From contig CAWJYU010000011.1 in NCBI GenBank assembly GCA_963847235.1, positions 62,001-126,000 on the forward strand: a stretch of DNA of 64,000 nt. The letters are read 5' to 3'. The position numbers were made by a program, and so were the translations under genes. The notes beneath the pieces are model-generated. The model had not been told where the DNA came from. It was given only the letters and a program-made list of their open reading frames with translations, and ran no database searches. The stretch is from JACDAN01 sp963847235. GTDB taxonomy: Bacteria; Actinomycetota; Thermoleophilia; Gaiellales; Gaiellaceae. This document shows, piece by piece, positions 44,649 to 52,221 of this stretch; position 1 is the first letter of the stretch, and the number at the start of each line of letters is the position of its first letter.

Positions 44649-45299
44649 ATGGTCGGATGCTGCTCCCGGCAGGGATACGACGATTTCTTCACAGAGAAGA
44701 TCGCAAGGCGTGACGCCCGGATGTACCGGCGGCGCGGTCTCGACGCGAATGGGCGCCGTATCGTCGGCTTCGTCGCTCGCCGAGGCGTCGAGGGAGCGAC
44801 CGTGCTCGACGTCGGCGGTGGAAACGGCGCGCTCGGGCTCGAGCTGCTGAAGGCCGGGGCGGAGCGCGCGATCACCGTCGAGCTCTCGTCGTCGTACGAC
44901 ACGACCGCGACGGAGCTCGCCCGGGAGGCCGGGTTCGAGGACCGGATCGAGCGGCGAATCATCGACTTCGCGGAGGCCGCCGAGGAGCTCCCCGAAGGCG
45001 ACGTCGTCGTCATGCACCGCGTCGTCTGTTGCTATCCCGAAGGCGAGTCGCTCGTCGCGGCTGCGGCCGGTCGCGCGCGGCGCATCCTCGCCTTCAGCCT
45101 TCCCGCGCCGGACCTGGTGGACAAAGCTCGGCGCCACGGGCGTCAACGTCGTCCTCGCTGCACGCCGCATGGAGTACCGCGCCTACATCCACCGCCCGAA
45201 CTGCTTCTTCGCCGCCGCAGAGCAAGCCGGGGCGGCCAAGCGTCGTGGGAGCACGACGACACGCTCTGGCGCGTCGCCGGCTTCGAGCGCGCATCCTGA
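44649..45299 (+). CDS. SAM-dependent methyltransferase, two frameshifts
   Basis: This class I methyltransferase has an N-terminal YDDFFTEKIARRDARMYRRR segment, SAM motif I VLDVGGGNGALGLELL, and motif II/III DVVVMHRVVCCYPEG. After about 45121 the sense reading moves to another frame (MEYRAYIHRPNCFFAAAEQA) and returns near 45240 for the WEHDDTLWRVAGFERA end. The layout resembles Mg-protoporphyrin-type or UbiE-like small-molecule methyltransferases; the substrate is unknown. It ends 29 bp before sufS. Confidence 0.7.
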   Translation: MVGCCSRQGYDDFFTEKIARRDARMYRRRGLDANGRRIVGFVARRGVEGATVLDVGGGNGALGLELLKAGAERAITVELSSSYDTTATELAREAGFEDRIERRIIDFAEAAEELPEGDVVVMHRVVCCYPEGESLVAAAAGRARRILAFSLPAPDLVDKARRHGRQRRPRCTPHGVPRLHPPPELLLRRRRASRGGQASWEHDDTLWRVAGFERAS

Positions 45300-45328
45300 G
45301 CCTCCACCGGCGGGGCTACGATGGCTCC

Positions 45329-46573
45329 ATGGCCGTCGAAGCACGCGCGAGGCTCGACGCGCAGAAGCTGCGCGCGGACTTCCCGATCCTCCAGCAGGAG
45401 ATCAACGGCAAGCCGCTGGCCTATCTCGACTCGGCCGTGACGGCGCAGAAGCCGCGTCAGATGCTCGACGCCATGACCCACTTCTACGAGACGTCGTACG
45501 GGAACGTCCACCGCGGGGTGTACGCGCTCGCCGAGCGGGCGACCGAGGCGTTCGAGGGCTCACGTGACCGGATCGCGAAGTTCGTGAACGCCCCGTCGTC
45601 GCGCGAGCTGATCTTCACGCGCAACGCCACCGAGAGCCTCAACCTCGTCGCCTACGCGTACGGGCTCGCCAGGCTGGGGCCCGGCGACCTGGTGGTCGTC
45701 ACCGAGCTGGAGCACCACTCGAACTTCGTTCCGTGGCAGTACGTCGCCAAGCGGACCGGCGCGTCCTTCCGCATGGTTCGCCTGACCGACAGCGGTGAGC
45801 TCGACCTGGACGGGCTCGACGAGATCGCCCGCGACGGGGAGCTCAAGGTCGTCGCCGCGAACCTCGTGTCCAACGCGCTCGGGACCGTGAACCCGGTGGA
45901 GAAGCTGACCGCCTGGGCGCACGAGCACGGCGCGATCACCGTCGTCGACGCTGCGCAGGCGGCGCCGCACCGGGCGATCGACGTGCAGGCGCTCGGCTGC
46001 GACTTCCTCGCCTTCTCCGCGCACAAGCTCTGCGGGCCGAGCGGCGTGGGCGCCCTCTGGGGACGCCGCGAGCTGCTCGAAGCGATGGAGCCGTTCAACC
46101 TCGGCGGCCACATGATCCGCAAGGTGCAGTTCGAGGAGACGACCTGGGGCGACCTCCCGCACAAGTTCGAGGCCGGGACGGCGCCGATCGCCGAGGCCGT
46201 GGGGTTCGGGGCGGCCGTTGACTACCTGAACGAGATCGGGCTCGAGGCGATCGAGCGGCACGAGCACGATCTCGTCGCCTACGCACTCGACCGTCTGGCC
46301 GACGTGCCCGGGATTCAGCTGTACGGACCTGCGCCGGAGAAGCGCGCCGGGATCGTCTCCTTCAACATGGATGGGATCCACCCGCACGACGTCGCGCAGG
46401 TGCTGGACTGGGAGGGCGTCGCGATCCGCGCGGGCCACCACTGCTGCCAGCCGCTGATGGCGCGGCTGGGCGTCTCGGCGACCAATCGCGCGAGCTTCTA
46501 CCTCTACACGCTGCAGGAGGACATCGATCGCCTCCACGAGGGGCTTCTCCGCGCCCGAAAGGTGTTCGGCTAG
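45329..46573 (+). CDS. sufS: Cysteine desulfurase SufS
   Basis: This 414-residue PLP enzyme takes sulfur from cysteine for Fe-S assembly. It has the PLP lysine in AFSAHKLCGPSG, ELEHHSNFVPW, DAAQAAPH and the catalytic cysteine in RAGHHCCQPLM. It is a group II (SufS) desulfurase. ATG 45329 matches family length. The gap to sufU is 10 bp, and SufU would be its sulfur acceptor. Confidence 0.95.
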   Translation: MAVEARARLDAQKLRADFPILQQEINGKPLAYLDSAVTAQKPRQMLDAMTHFYETSYGNVHRGVYALAERATEAFEGSRDRIAKFVNAPSSRELIFTRNATESLNLVAYAYGLARLGPGDLVVVTELEHHSNFVPWQYVAKRTGASFRMVRLTDSGELDLDGLDEIARDGELKVVAANLVSNALGTVNPVEKLTAWAHEHGAITVVDAAQAAPHRAIDVQALGCDFLAFSAHKLCGPSGVGALWGRRELLEAMEPFNLGGHMIRKVQFEETTWGDLPHKFEAGTAPIAEAVGFGAAVDYLNEIGLEAIERHEHDLVAYALDRLADVPGIQLYGPAPEKRAGIVSFNMDGIHPHDVAQVLDWEGVAIRAGHHCCQPLMARLGVSATNRASFYLYTLQEDIDRLHEGLLRARKVFG

Positions 46574-46583
46574 CCTCCTTTCC

Positions 46584-47012
46584 GTGGAAGACCTGTACAG
46601 AGAGGTCATCCTCGACCACTACAAGAACCCCCGCGGACACGGGGTGATCGAGGATGCCGACGCGCAAGCCGAGGGCCTGAACCCGCTCTGCGGCGACGAG
46701 GTCGCGATCTACGTCGCCTTCGGCGAGGACGGCGAGACGATCGAGGAAGTCAAGTTCTCAGGACGCGGCTGCGCGATCAGCCAGGCGGCGACGTCGATGC
46801 TGATGGAGATGGTCGAGGGTCGTACCGCAAGCGAGATCGGCGAGCTCTCGAAGGACGAGCTGCTCGAGGAGATCGGGATCCCGCTGACGCCGATCCGGCT
46901 CAAGTGCGCGCTGCTCGGGCTCGGGGTCCTGAAGGTCGCGCTGCACCGGTCGAAGGGCACGCCGCTCCCGGACGAGTGGGCCGGCCTGGACGACCAGTTC
47001 AAGGTCAGCTGA
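46584..47012 (+). CDS. sufU: SufU zinc-dependent sulfurtransferase/scaffold
   Basis: The 142-residue protein has the three conserved Cys regions NPLCGDEV, GRGCAISQA and RLKCALLGL, and the SufU-type insertion before the third cysteine (TASEIGELSKDELLEEIG). In Gram-positives SufU accepts sulfur from SufS for SufBCD. It starts at GTG 46584; the next gene starts right after its stop. Confidence 0.95.
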   Translation: MEDLYREVILDHYKNPRGHGVIEDADAQAEGLNPLCGDEVAIYVAFGEDGETIEEVKFSGRGCAISQAATSMLMEMVEGRTASEIGELSKDELLEEIGIPLTPIRLKCALLGLGVLKVALHRSKGTPLPDEWAGLDDQFKVS

Positions 47013-47327
47013 TTGGCCCTCATCGAGGTCGCGCCGCTGGAGGAGTTCCCGCCCGGCAGCGTCAAGATCGTCCACGTCGGGCAGGTCGAGGTGGGCGTCT
47101 ACAACCTCGGCGGGAAGCTCTGCGCGATCGAGGACCGCTGCTCGCACGACGACGGGCCATTGGCGGAGGGCGAGCACGACCCCGAGCGCGGCGTCGTGAT
47201 CTGCCCGCGCCACGGCTCCGAGTTCGACATCTGCTCGGGCCGGCCGCTCTCCCTGCCCGCCTACCAGCCGGTGGAGACGTTTCCCGTCGTGGTGGAGGAC
47301 GGCGTCGTCAAGGTCGACGTGACCTGA
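47013..47327 (+). CDS. Rieske-type ferredoxin
   Basis: This 104-residue soluble Rieske [2Fe-2S] protein has ligands in CSHDDGPL (Cys, His) and CPRHGSEFD (Cys, His). It lies in the sufS-sufU unit with no spacing (TTG 47013 follows the TGA), as in other actinobacterial suf loci. It could supply electrons for cluster building, or be a recipient; oxygenase partners are absent from the window. Confidence 0.88.
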   Translation: MALIEVAPLEEFPPGSVKIVHVGQVEVGVYNLGGKLCAIEDRCSHDDGPLAEGEHDPERGVVICPRHGSEFDICSGRPLSLPAYQPVETFPVVVEDGVVKVDVT

Positions 47328-47334
47328 CATTCGT

Positions 47335-47397
47335 CCCTTTGGGCCGTGTCCTGGTGCCAGGCAGGCCAGGGCGGTGTGCCCCGCAGGGACGGTCGGA
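47335..47397. repeat. Dispersed GGTGCCAGGCACC repeat, copy C
   Basis: CCTTTGGGCCGTGTCCTGGT opens the unit and GGTGCCAGGCA (47354-47364) keeps 11 of the 13 core bases. It ends with CCCCGCAGGGACGG. It follows the Rieske gene stop by a few bases, like copy A after the oxidase operon. Confidence 0.6.
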
Positions 47398-47415
47398 CGT
47401 ACGTAGGGTAGGCAA

Positions 47416-48030
47416 GTGCTCGACGACCGGGTTCGCGCAGTTCTGAAGCGGCTCGAGGCCGAGGATGCCGCCGAACGGGAGCAAGGCGTGTCGCGGGAGC
47501 TTCGCTCGCGCCAGGTGGCGCGGACGACGGGGCAATTCCTCTTCGACCTGGTTGCGCCCCAGACGGACTGCGAGGTGCTGGAGATCGGAGGATCGCGCGG
47601 CTACTCGACGGTCTGGCTCGCCGCCGGCCTCCGCTACTTCGCGGGGCGGATCCTCTCACTCGAGGCCGATCCTCTGAAGGCCGAGGCCTGGCGCGCCAAC
47701 ATCGCCGAGGCCGGGCTCGAGGAGACGGCGGAGCTGATCGAAGGCGACGCGTTCGAGACGCTCCCGAAGATCGACGACGTCTTCGACATCGTCTTCCTCG
47801 ACGCCGAGAAGGACGACTACGAGCGGCTCTTCGAGCTCGCGCGGCCCAAGGTCGAGCCGGGCGGGCTCTTCGTCGCCGACAACGTGCTCTCCCACGAGGA
47901 GACGCTGGGCGCCTACTCGCGGGCCCGGCAGGCCGACCCGACGCTCGAGTCGGTCACCGTCCCGCTCGACCGCGGGCTCGAGCTCAGCGTCGTGCTCCGA
48001 CCGGCGGAGACTCCTCCGACGGGGAGCTGA
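47416..48030 (+). CDS. O-methyltransferase-like SAM enzyme
   Basis: The 204-residue class I methyltransferase resembles the CCoAMT/Methyltransf_24 group. SAM motif I is VLEIGGSRGYSTVWLA (about 53-68), with acidic residue ADPLKAEAW following and the metal-type DIVFLDAEKDDY (about 120-131) before FVADNVLSHEE. The start is GTG 47416. The substrate is unknown. It ends 264 bp before the ABC-F gene and may share no transcript with it. Confidence 0.82.
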   Translation: MLDDRVRAVLKRLEAEDAAEREQGVSRELRSRQVARTTGQFLFDLVAPQTDCEVLEIGGSRGYSTVWLAAGLRYFAGRILSLEADPLKAEAWRANIAEAGLEETAELIEGDAFETLPKIDDVFDIVFLDAEKDDYERLFELARPKVEPGGLFVADNVLSHEETLGAYSRARQADPTLESVTVPLDRGLELSVVLRPAETPPTGS

Positions 48031-48087
48031 CTGACCTCCTCCCTCTCAGCTACATTTCGGCTACCGCGGAAAGGAGGTGGTCCGGTA

Positions 48088-48129
48088 GTGAAATCTTCAA
48101 GTACGGGCAGTGGAGGTACCAGCGGGTAG
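48088..48129 (+). CDS. Leader peptide MKSSSTGSGGTSG
   Basis: The 13-codon frame starts at GTG 48088, nine bases after a near-perfect AAGGAGGT (48071-48078), and ends at TAG 48127. The ribosome site is one of the best in the window, although the product is tiny. Ser/Gly/Thr codons fill it. The terminal ACC-AGC-GGG codons are the pairing arm of the attenuator. It is too short for database annotation; translation is predicted, not shown. Confidence 0.6.
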   Translation: MKSSSTGSGGTSG

Positions 48130-48252
48130 GGGCGTGTCCCCGAGACCTGTAGGGAACCGCCTAGCCAGCGTGGGGGACGTCGCGCTACGCGCCACCGGCA
48201 ATCGTGCCGAGTAGGTAAGCGCCTCTACCAAATCCACCGCTGGTATCGGAAC

Positions 48253-48285
48253 GGGGCCGCTGGAAACAGCGGCCCCTTCTTTTTT
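48253..48285 (+). terminator. Intrinsic terminator 9 bp before the ABC-F start
   Basis: GGGGCCGCTG-GAAA-CAGCGGCCCC is a perfect ten-pair stem with a GNRA-type loop, followed by TTCTTTTTT. It is the clearest rho-independent terminator in the window, and lies upstream of, not after, the gene it controls. Confidence 0.9.
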
Positions 48286-48294
48286 CGGACAGCC

Positions 48295-50184
48295 ATGGCA
48301 GTCGTGATCGCAAATCAGCTCCGCAAGGAGTTCGCGGGAGACCCGCTCTTCGACGGTGTCTCGTTCAAGGTCGAGCGCCGCGACCGGCTCTCGCTTGCCG
48401 GCCCGAACGGGGCGGGCAAGACGACGCTGCTCCGGATGCTGGCGCGCGAGCTGCCCGTCGAGGGCGGTGAGCTCGTGTTCTCCAAGGGAACGCGGGTCGC
48501 GCTGCACGATCAGCGCCCGCCGCTCGACCGAGGGCTGACGCTGCGCGAGTACGTCCTCTCCGGTGCCGCCGACCTGATCGCGCTCGAGGAGGAGCTGCGG
48601 AGCCTGGAGCAGGCCATGGCGGCGGGCGACCACGAGTCCGCGACGTTGAGACGCTACGCGGATGCGCAGGCGCGGCTCGAGCACGCCGGCGGCTACGCCT
48701 GGCGCGACCGGACGGCCGGCGTGGTTCGCGGCCTCGGCTTCGCCGACGCCGATCTCGACCGCCCGCTGGAGACGTTCTCCGGCGGAGAGCTGACGCGAGC
48801 CTCACTGGCGCGCGCGCTCGCCGGCGATCCCGACCTCCTGCTCCTCGACGAGCCGACCAACCACCTGGACGTCGAGAGCATCGAGTGGCTCGAGCGCGAG
48901 CTCCAGTCCCTCGACGCCGCCGTGATCCTCGTTGCCCACGACCGCTGGTTCCTCGAGGCGGTGACGAACGGCGTGCTCGAGCTCTCGGGCGGTCGGTCGC
49001 TGTACTTCAAAGGGCCTTGGCACCAGTGGCGCATGGAGAAGGCCGCGCGGGCTCAGCACGCCCAGAAGGCGCTCGACCGGCTCGACGTGGACATCGCCCG
49101 GCTCGAACGCTTCGTGGAGCGCTTCCGCTACAAGAAGAACAAGGCCAAGCAGGCGCAGGCCAAGCTGACGCACATCGGCCGTCTGGAAGAGGAGCGGGGC
49201 GGCCAGGCGGAGACCCTCGACCGGCTGTCGACGAAGAAGCGTTCGCTGGGCTTCGACTTCCTGAAGCCTGCTCGGAGCGGCCGGACCGTCGTCGAGGCGT
49301 CCGGACTGGAGGTCAAGGCAGGTGATAAGGAGCTGCTCGACGGGGTCGACTTCGCGCTCGAGCGTGAAGAGCACGTCGCTCTCGTCGGGCCCAACGGCTC
49401 GGGGAAGACGACGCTGCTCGAGACCATGCTCGGCCGTCGGGATGCAGCCGCCGGCACGGTGCGGCTCGGGCACGGCGTCGAGGCCGCCTACTTCTCGCAG
49501 CAGGAGCTGGAGCTGGACGAGCGCGGGACCGTGCTCGACTGCGTCCAGGGCTCCACCGGGCTGCCGCGCCAGTCGGCGCAGAACCTCCTCGGCCGCTTCC
49601 TCTTCTCCGGCTGGGACGAGCAGTCGAAGCCCGTGGCCGTCCTCTCGGGCGGCGAGCGTCGGCGGCTAGCGCTCGCCATCGTCGTCGCCTCCGGCGCGAA
49701 CTTCCTGGTGCTCGACGAGCCGACGAACCACCTCGACCTCGAGAGCCGCGAGGCGCTGGAGGCCGCGCTCGAGGCCTTCCCCGGCACTGTCCTGCTCGTC
49801 TCGCACGATCGCGCGCTGCTCGATGCCGTCGCCCAGCGGACGATGGCGATCGAGGATCACGGCCTGCGCTCGTACGAAGGCGGCTGGGCGGAGCTGGTCC
49901 GCCGCCGCGAAGAGCGCGCGAAGGCAGCGGAGCCGCCTGCGCCGAAGGTGACGAAGAAAGCGAAGCCGGCGCCGGTGAAGCCCGCCGGGCCGACTGCGCT
50001 TCAGGTCGTAGAGGCCGACGTGGAGCGGCAGGAGGCAGTGGTTGCGGGCCTCGAGCTCAAGCTCGCGGAGGACTGGGGCAACACAGACCTCCTGCGCCAG
50101 CATCGCGCGGCGCGCGACGAGCTCCAGGCCCTGCTCGCCCGCTGGGAGCAGCTCCTCGAGGCATCGGCTAACCCCGCAGGCTGA
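48295..50184 (+). CDS. ABC-F family ribosome-associated ATPase
   Basis: The 629-residue soluble protein has two ABC domains and no TM segments. NBD1 has GPNGAGKTTLLRM, FSGGELTRASLARAL and LLLLDEPTNHLDVES. The interdomain linker is helical and basic (RYKKNKAKQAQAKL, about 281-294). NBD2 has GPNGSGKTTLLE, LSGGERRRLALA and DEPTNHLDLES, then a Lys/Pro linker and a C-terminal coiled coil. ABC-F proteins act on the ribosome E site, as translation factors or antibiotic-resistance factors; the attenuating leader favours the latter. The 3' end overlaps the convergent protease. Confidence 0.93.
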   Translation: MAVVIANQLRKEFAGDPLFDGVSFKVERRDRLSLAGPNGAGKTTLLRMLARELPVEGGELVFSKGTRVALHDQRPPLDRGLTLREYVLSGAADLIALEEELRSLEQAMAAGDHESATLRRYADAQARLEHAGGYAWRDRTAGVVRGLGFADADLDRPLETFSGGELTRASLARALAGDPDLLLLDEPTNHLDVESIEWLERELQSLDAAVILVAHDRWFLEAVTNGVLELSGGRSLYFKGPWHQWRMEKAARAQHAQKALDRLDVDIARLERFVERFRYKKNKAKQAQAKLTHIGRLEEERGGQAETLDRLSTKKRSLGFDFLKPARSGRTVVEASGLEVKAGDKELLDGVDFALEREEHVALVGPNGSGKTTLLETMLGRRDAAAGTVRLGHGVEAAYFSQQELELDERGTVLDCVQGSTGLPRQSAQNLLGRFLFSGWDEQSKPVAVLSGGERRRLALAIVVASGANFLVLDEPTNHLDLESREALEAALEAFPGTVLLVSHDRALLDAVAQRTMAIEDHGLRSYEGGWAELVRRREERAKAAEPPAPKVTKKAKPAPVKPAGPTALQVVEADVERQEAVVAGLELKLAEDWGNTDLLRQHRAARDELQALLARWEQLLEASANPAG

Positions 50185-51652
50185 GCCGGTAGGTCGCGTG
50201 CGTCGAGCGCGCGTCCAGCGGGAGGTAGAGCTTGACCACCACGACTACGGGCTCCGTCCTCGTGTTCTCGAGCAGCCAGCGCCGGCCGGGGCCGCGGACT
50301 CGCCGAATCGTGACCCCGCCGCCGCGGTCGACGAGCTGGAAGGGAATCCGCTCCGACGCCGAGACGGTCACCGTCAGCCGGCTCTGCGCCGGAACGCTCA
50401 CCGGGTAGTAGTCGCGCGGGTCATCCGTGATGTCGAGCCGGGCGGTGAGCCCGGGCGCGACCGGCTGGCGTCCGCGGACGGCCCCGGGCGAGTCGTTTGG
50501 CTCGCCGGGATCGACCGGTGGGGCGGGCAATCGCAGCGCCGCCCGGATGTCGAGCCGCCCGAACCCGGTGTCCTGGTCACGCCCCTTCGGGCCGAGATCG
50601 CGCGCCGACCGGCGCATGAGCTCGAACAGCTGCGTGTTGTGCAGCTTCGGTCGCGCTGTCCAGACCCACGCCGTGGCGGCAGCCACCATCGGCGCCGCGA
50701 AGCTCGTCCCCTGAGCCAGCTGGAAGCCGCTCGGGTCGAACGTGGTGGGAACCGCGACCAAGATGTCCTCACCGGGCGCCGCGACGTCCATCCCGGACGA
50801 CCGGCTCGAGAAGCTGGAGACACGGTTGGCGCGGTCGACAGAGCCAACGGTCAAGACGTGGGGCAGGGAGGCCGGATAGCTCTCGCTCGAGCCGCTACGC
50901 CGGCCGTTCCCCGAGGCCGCGACGACGATCGAGCCGCGTTCGAAGGCCACGTCGATCGCCTCCTGCTCGAACCGCGAACGCGAGCCGCCGAGGCTCAGGT
51001 TGATCACACCCGGGCCGCGCGCGGCCGCGGCTTCGATCCCGGCAACGACCTCGGACGCCGACAAGGAAGCATCCGGGCTGGCGTCCCAGGTCCACAGCTC
51101 GGCCGCCGGGTAGAGCCCGACGAAACCGAGGCCGTTCTCCGGCGCGGCGATCACGGAGGACACCGCCGTTCCATGGAACGCGCGCGGCCCGATGAGAGTC
51201 TGGTCGTTGAGCGCCACCGTGTCCGAGCGGCCGGCGAACTCGGGATGGCTGGCGTCGAGACCCGAGTCGACGACGGTGACCGGCACCCCGCGCGCCGGCG
51301 GCTGCAGCCCCTGCGCGCCAACCCGGGACATCCACGAGTCTCGGACAGCGAGCGGGTCGCCTCCGGGCAGGGTCACCAGCTGCTGGACCGGCCGATCGGG
51401 CTCCTGAGCCCGGAGCCAGCCGCGGGCTGCCAGCGAGCGCACGACCAGCGGCGCGGACGATGGCGGAACCCGCCAGAGCCCGAGGCGTCGGGAGACGAGG
51501 TGTGCGCCAGAAGCCCGAAGCGTGGGCCGCGACTCCGCGAAGTTCCGCCCGTGGACGGCGACGAGCCGGTCGAGCGTGGGAGCGACCGACGGTTCCGCCA
51601 CCAACGCCAGGGCGACAACGGCGAAGCCGCCGGCGAGAAGGGAGAGCCTCAC
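50168..51652 (-). CDS. Secreted subtilisin-like peptidase (S8) coupled to ANTAR two-component genes
   Basis: The 494-residue exported protease has a signal peptide (SLLAGGFAVVALALVAEP), a propeptide to about 115, and the triad Asp in VVDSGLDASHPEF, His in FHGTAVSSVIA and Ser in GTSFAAPMVA. A PPC-like C-terminal domain follows (DPGEPNDSPGA, then DPRDYYPV). GTG 51652 overlaps the response-regulator stop, so it is the third gene of kinase-regulator-protease. It is a paralogue of the subtilase at 18995. Confidence 0.9.
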   Translation of the reverse strand: MRLSLLAGGFAVVALALVAEPSVAPTLDRLVAVHGRNFAESRPTLRASGAHLVSRRLGLWRVPPSSAPLVVRSLAARGWLRAQEPDRPVQQLVTLPGGDPLAVRDSWMSRVGAQGLQPPARGVPVTVVDSGLDASHPEFAGRSDTVALNDQTLIGPRAFHGTAVSSVIAAPENGLGFVGLYPAAELWTWDASPDASLSASEVVAGIEAAAARGPGVINLSLGGSRSRFEQEAIDVAFERGSIVVAASGNGRRSGSSESYPASLPHVLTVGSVDRANRVSSFSSRSSGMDVAAPGEDILVAVPTTFDPSGFQLAQGTSFAAPMVAAATAWVWTARPKLHNTQLFELMRRSARDLGPKGRDQDTGFGRLDIRAALRLPAPPVDPGEPNDSPGAVRGRQPVAPGLTARLDITDDPRDYYPVSVPAQSRLTVTVSASERIPFQLVDRGGGVTIRRVRGPGRRWLLENTRTEPVVVVVKLYLPLDARSTHATYRLSLRG

Positions 51653-52221
51653 GGGCTCTCAGCGTACGTTGCGACCAGCGCTTCGGCCACGACCCTGATC
51701 GGCTTCCCGGAGAGCTGACTCGCCTTGCGGAGGCGTTTGAAGGCCTCGTCCTCGCTCAGGCCGTCGCGCTCCATCAGGATCCCCTTCGCCCGCTCGATCG
51801 CCTTACGGGCGGCGAGCGCCTCGGCCAGGGAGTCCGCCTCCTCGCGCAGCGACGCGAGCTCCTCGTGGCGGGCCCTCGCGGTCGCGATCGCCGGCAGCAG
51901 GTCGGCCTCGCGAAACGGCTTGACGAGGTAGCCGAACACGCCGGCCTCGACGGCGCGCGAGACGAGCTCGTCCTGGCCGTATGCGGTGAGCATCACGATC
52001 GGGATCGGGCGTTCCTCGAGCATCCGCCGCGCCGCCTCGATCCCGTCGAGCCGCGGCATCTTCACGTCGAGGATCGCGAGGTCGGGCTCGTGCTCACGGG
52101 CGAGCTCGACCGCCTCCTGGCCGTCGCGCGCCTCGGCGCACACCTCGTGGCCCGACTCCTCCAGGAGGTTCCGGAGGTCGAGCCGGATGATCGTCTCGTC
52201 CTCCGCGACCAGGATCCTCAT
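51649..52221 (-). CDS. ANTAR-domain response regulator (PdtaR-like)
   Basis: The 190-residue regulator has a receiver domain (about 1-120) with acidic pocket EDE, phospho-Asp in LAILDVKMP (Asp about 53), Thr in MLTAYG and Lys in LVKPF. A helical linker and an RNA-binding ANTAR domain follow (about 128-185: KAIERAKGILMERDGLSEDEAF). Such regulators stop transcription termination by binding paired hexaloop RNA hairpins. ATG 52221 overlaps the kinase stop. No obvious hexaloop target is visible next to it. Confidence 0.92.
   Translation of the reverse strand: MRILVAEDETIIRLDLRNLLEESGHEVCAEARDGQEAVELAREHEPDLAILDVKMPRLDGIEAARRMLEERPIPIVMLTAYGQDELVSRAVEAGVFGYLVKPFREADLLPAIATARARHEELASLREEADSLAEALAARKAIERAKGILMERDGLSEDEAFKRLRKASQLSGKPIRVVAEALVATYAESP

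Larger units (their letters stand above)
48065..48294 (+). promoter_or_regulatory. Attenuation leader of the ABC-F gene
   Basis: The 5' region holds a short translated leader (48088-48129), a structured middle, and an intrinsic terminator directly ahead of the gene. TACCAGCGG (48117-48125), inside the last codons of the leader peptide, is a perfect complement of CCGCTGGTA (48237-48245). CCGCTGG also recurs as the 5' arm of the terminator (48257-48263), so the arms can swap partners. GTCCCC (48136-48141) and GGGGAC (48173-48178) form an inner stem. A ribosome held on the leader would mask the first arm and change the fold, as in vmlR- or msr-type control. Confidence 0.7.

Noticed and set aside
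48065..48290. Stand-alone small RNA (6S, SRP or RNase P RNA) before the ABC-F gene
   Set aside because: None of the conserved cores of these RNAs is present, and the terminator sits directly ahead of a start codon with a translated leader upstream, which fits attenuation better.
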